In this document: positions 62,651 through 64,000 of the stretch, in pieces
Layout of the letters: each line of letters begins with the position of its first letter
How positions within the stretch are numbered: the first letter of the stretch is position 1
Source: Paramoeba atlantica
Taxonomy: Eukaryota; Discosea
Length of the DNA: 64,000 nt
Direction of reading: 5' to 3'
Assembly: GCA_977017575.1 (NCBI GenBank)
Contig: CDRNVI010000003.1
Span: 62,001 to 126,000 of the forward strand
Notes under the pieces: model-generated
Database searches by the model: none
What the model was told of the DNA's origin: nothing
What the model saw: the letters and a program-made list of their open reading frames with translations, nothing else
Program-made: the position numbers and the translations under genes

Positions 62651-63526
62651 TTATGAAAGTGCGCGGCTTCGCAAAATATGCGATCGAATATTCCGAACTC
62701 CATCAAATCGGTCTGCACTTTGTGGCCGAAAGGATTTTGAAACGCTTCGTACTTTACGAAGACCACGGCGATATTTTCTACGCTGGTTCACACGAGGGTT
62801 CTTCCTATCTTTGGGTCGAGCACGAGTAAGACCCCTATTTTTTACAATTTCCTGCGGCGCACTTGTACGCGGTGCGACCTCCGAACTTCCTTTATTCGTC
62901 GCTGCAAGTTCAGGACCTGAATCCAAAGATGATTTCTCTTCCTTAAGCTTTCGTTTTTTTCGCAGAAGAGCCTTGTTCTCCTTTTCTATTATGGATGAAG
63001 GCACAGAAATATCTCTCACTCGTTGAAGCAGTTCGTGTACGTTGTGTAAAACAGGATGCGATTCGTAGTCCTCATCTTCGACGCATAAATTTAGCAAAAA
63101 TAATGCATACATACAAAACTTTAGACGAATCACTGTGTCTTCAATTTCTTTTTTGGTTGTGGGAACAACTAAGAATTCTAATTGCTTGTGTATTTCACGG
63201 CTCAAAGCAAGCATCTCATCAGGAAGTTGCTTTGCATCAAGCTTTGAAGTCTCACTGCTAAGTATTTTAGCCGCATTTAGCGGACTAGCCAGTGCTGCTT
63301 CTATTTCACTACTTGGGTTCCTATTTTGTACGTTATTCGGCAGAGGAACTTCATCGGAGTTTGTCAAATATTGAAAATCTTCTTCACGCAAATTCCGTTG
63401 CAAAACCCGTAAGGTTTCCTTTGCAAGTTCTTCTTCTTGGGCCTCGTAACCTTGTAACCCGTCATCCACATCTTGACCTTCCTCTTTGTAGGCATACTGC
63501 AATGGAACGGATGTGTCTTCCGGCAT
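62651..63526 (-). CDS. UTP3: SAS10/UTP3-family U3 processome protein
   Basis: 291 residues. SAS10/UTP3 belongs to the small-subunit processome that processes 18S pre-rRNA in the nucleolus. The C-terminal Sas10 domain is diagnostic: KNRGLTRARPKDRKNPRVNQ, then RRKYRRGLRKVRSVSKSFRP and GVRNIRSHILRSRALS at the very end. A Sas10/C1D-type helical domain is at about 95-180 (LDAKQLPDEMLALSREIHKQ...LLNLCVEDEDYESHPVL). The N-terminus is acidic. It is shorter than yeast Sas10 (610) and closer to the size of Lcp5/Neuroguidin, so NGDN is an alternative. First ATG used. Confidence 0.82.
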   Translation of the reverse strand: MPEDTSVPLQYAYKEEGQDVDDGLQGYEAQEEELAKETLRVLQRNLREEDFQYLTNSDEVPLPNNVQNRNPSSEIEAALASPLNAAKILSSETSKLDAKQLPDEMLALSREIHKQLEFLVVPTTKKEIEDTVIRLKFCMYALFLLNLCVEDEDYESHPVLHNVHELLQRVRDISVPSSIIEKENKALLRKKRKLKEEKSSLDSGPELAATNKGSSEVAPRTSAPQEIVKNRGLTRARPKDRKNPRVNQRRKYRRGLRKVRSVSKSFRPQSADRFDGVRNIRSHILRSRALS

Positions 63527-63688
63527 TTTAATAGTTTATTTCAAAATAAAGAAGATTTTTCCGGTACTCTTTTACTATATTTAGCATACTCTTTACTATA
63601 CTACTTTATTTCGTTTACTATACCATTTCTTACACACACCAAATCCTAGGGGAAATGAAGTAATTAATTGAAAAGTTTACAATGAGAT

Positions 63689-64000
63689 TCAAGTTTCCCA
63701 GTAGGGTTTCACATGAAATAAAGCATCAAAAGAGGATAGAACTCTGTCTTTTTCATTTTCTAATTCGAGGATATTGTTGGAAAAAGGATTCAAAACTTCT
63801 TGAGCAAATTTTCTGTAGCCAGAAAGATCTTGACGCAAGGCCCTGCGGCCCGCCTCAGAGGTGCGAACGTTCAAAACGTGAAGAGTTAGCCCCTTGTAAA
63901 GCCCTTCCAACAGGAATAGACAATAGCAGAGGGACATGGATTGAAAATGATTGGGAAACTGAGATACTTCCTTACGTAGCCAAGAACAAACGTAATTGCA
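63689..64000 (-). CDS. 3' end of a gene extending past the window
   Basis: Open to the window edge on the minus strand. At least 103 residues end VLSSFDALFHVKPYWET. An internal ATG at 63937 is not needed as a start, since the frame stays open above it. The segment is helical (FLLEGLYKGLTLHVLNVRTS, RRALRQDLSGYRKFAQEVLN). Its pattern recalls the C-terminal helices of vesicle-tethering subunits (exocyst/COG/GARP type), but that is a weak impression only. Confidence 0.55.
   Translation of the reverse strand, partial: CNYVCSWLRKEVSQFPNHFQSMSLCYCLFLLEGLYKGLTLHVLNVRTSEAGRRALRQDLSGYRKFAQEVLNPFSNNILELENEKDRVLSSFDALFHVKPYWET

Noticed and set aside
61906-62766. A 286-codon minus-strand reading overlapping SAS10 and the unassigned gene
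   Set aside because: It starts at a non-ATG codon, overlaps the SAS10 3' end and becomes Pro/Ser shadow text; only its 62425-62650 part might belong to an upstream exon.

Overview
This is a nuclear window from a eukaryotic microbe with compact, mostly intron-poor genes. All fourteen host-type genes lie on the minus strand. They are a RECQ4-like helicase, an OCRL-type inositol 5-phosphatase, RPB11, UPF3, a PSP1-domain protein, MSH6, a CENPJ/SAS-4-like centriole protein, NUP155, an RRM/zinc-knuckle protein, a SUZ-motif protein, a leucine-rich-repeat protein, one unassigned protein, SAS10/UTP3 and the 3' end of one further gene. The SAS-4-like gene suggests a centriole- or flagellum-bearing lineage, which argues against red algae and higher fungi. 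The one-strand gene layout, the LRR protein style, the PSP1 domain and a VIPER-like retroelement are all compatible with an excavate or kinetoplastid-like relative. UPF3 and the possible short cis-introns fit that less well, so I do not name a taxon.

Layout. 0-2.5 kb: RECQ4-like helicase. 2.5-17 kb: almost only mobile DNA, namely two adjacent Merlin elements with target-site duplications, nested SINEs, TA-flanked Tc1-type elements and MITEs, a Harbinger-like relic, and a fold-back repeat family called A here. 17-21.6 kb: OCRL, RPB11 and UPF3. 22-38 kb: a second mobile block with two Tc1/mariner transposases (one open, one broken), a decayed copy of a tyrosine-recombinase (YR) retroelement, more Merlin relics and many G-run-ended MITEs. 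38-52.6 kb: a dense gene block (PSP1, MSH6, SAS-4, NUP155, RRM/knuckle, SUZ). 52.7-59.85 kb: a duplicated repeat with a SINE in it, then a fuller copy of the YR retroelement bounded by 121-bp inverted repeats and carrying a 127-bp tandem array, then a 190-bp MITE ending 7 bp from the LRR stop codon. 59.85-64 kb: LRR, unassigned gene, SAS10/UTP3 and the edge gene.

The host genes fall into genome maintenance (RECQ4, MSH6), RNA synthesis, processing and decay (RPB11, UPF3, SAS10, PSP1, RRM, SUZ), nuclear pore, phosphoinositide signalling and centriole assembly. They share orientation but no obvious pathway. The most interesting parts are the mobile DNA. There is a YR retroelement family with gag-YR-RT/RNase H order, present twice. 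There is a Merlin family with visible ends and 8-bp duplications, and a tRNA-derived SINE family with a shared central core. Several unrelated-looking TA-inserting families end in long C or G runs. All identifications are by eye from motifs; no search was run.
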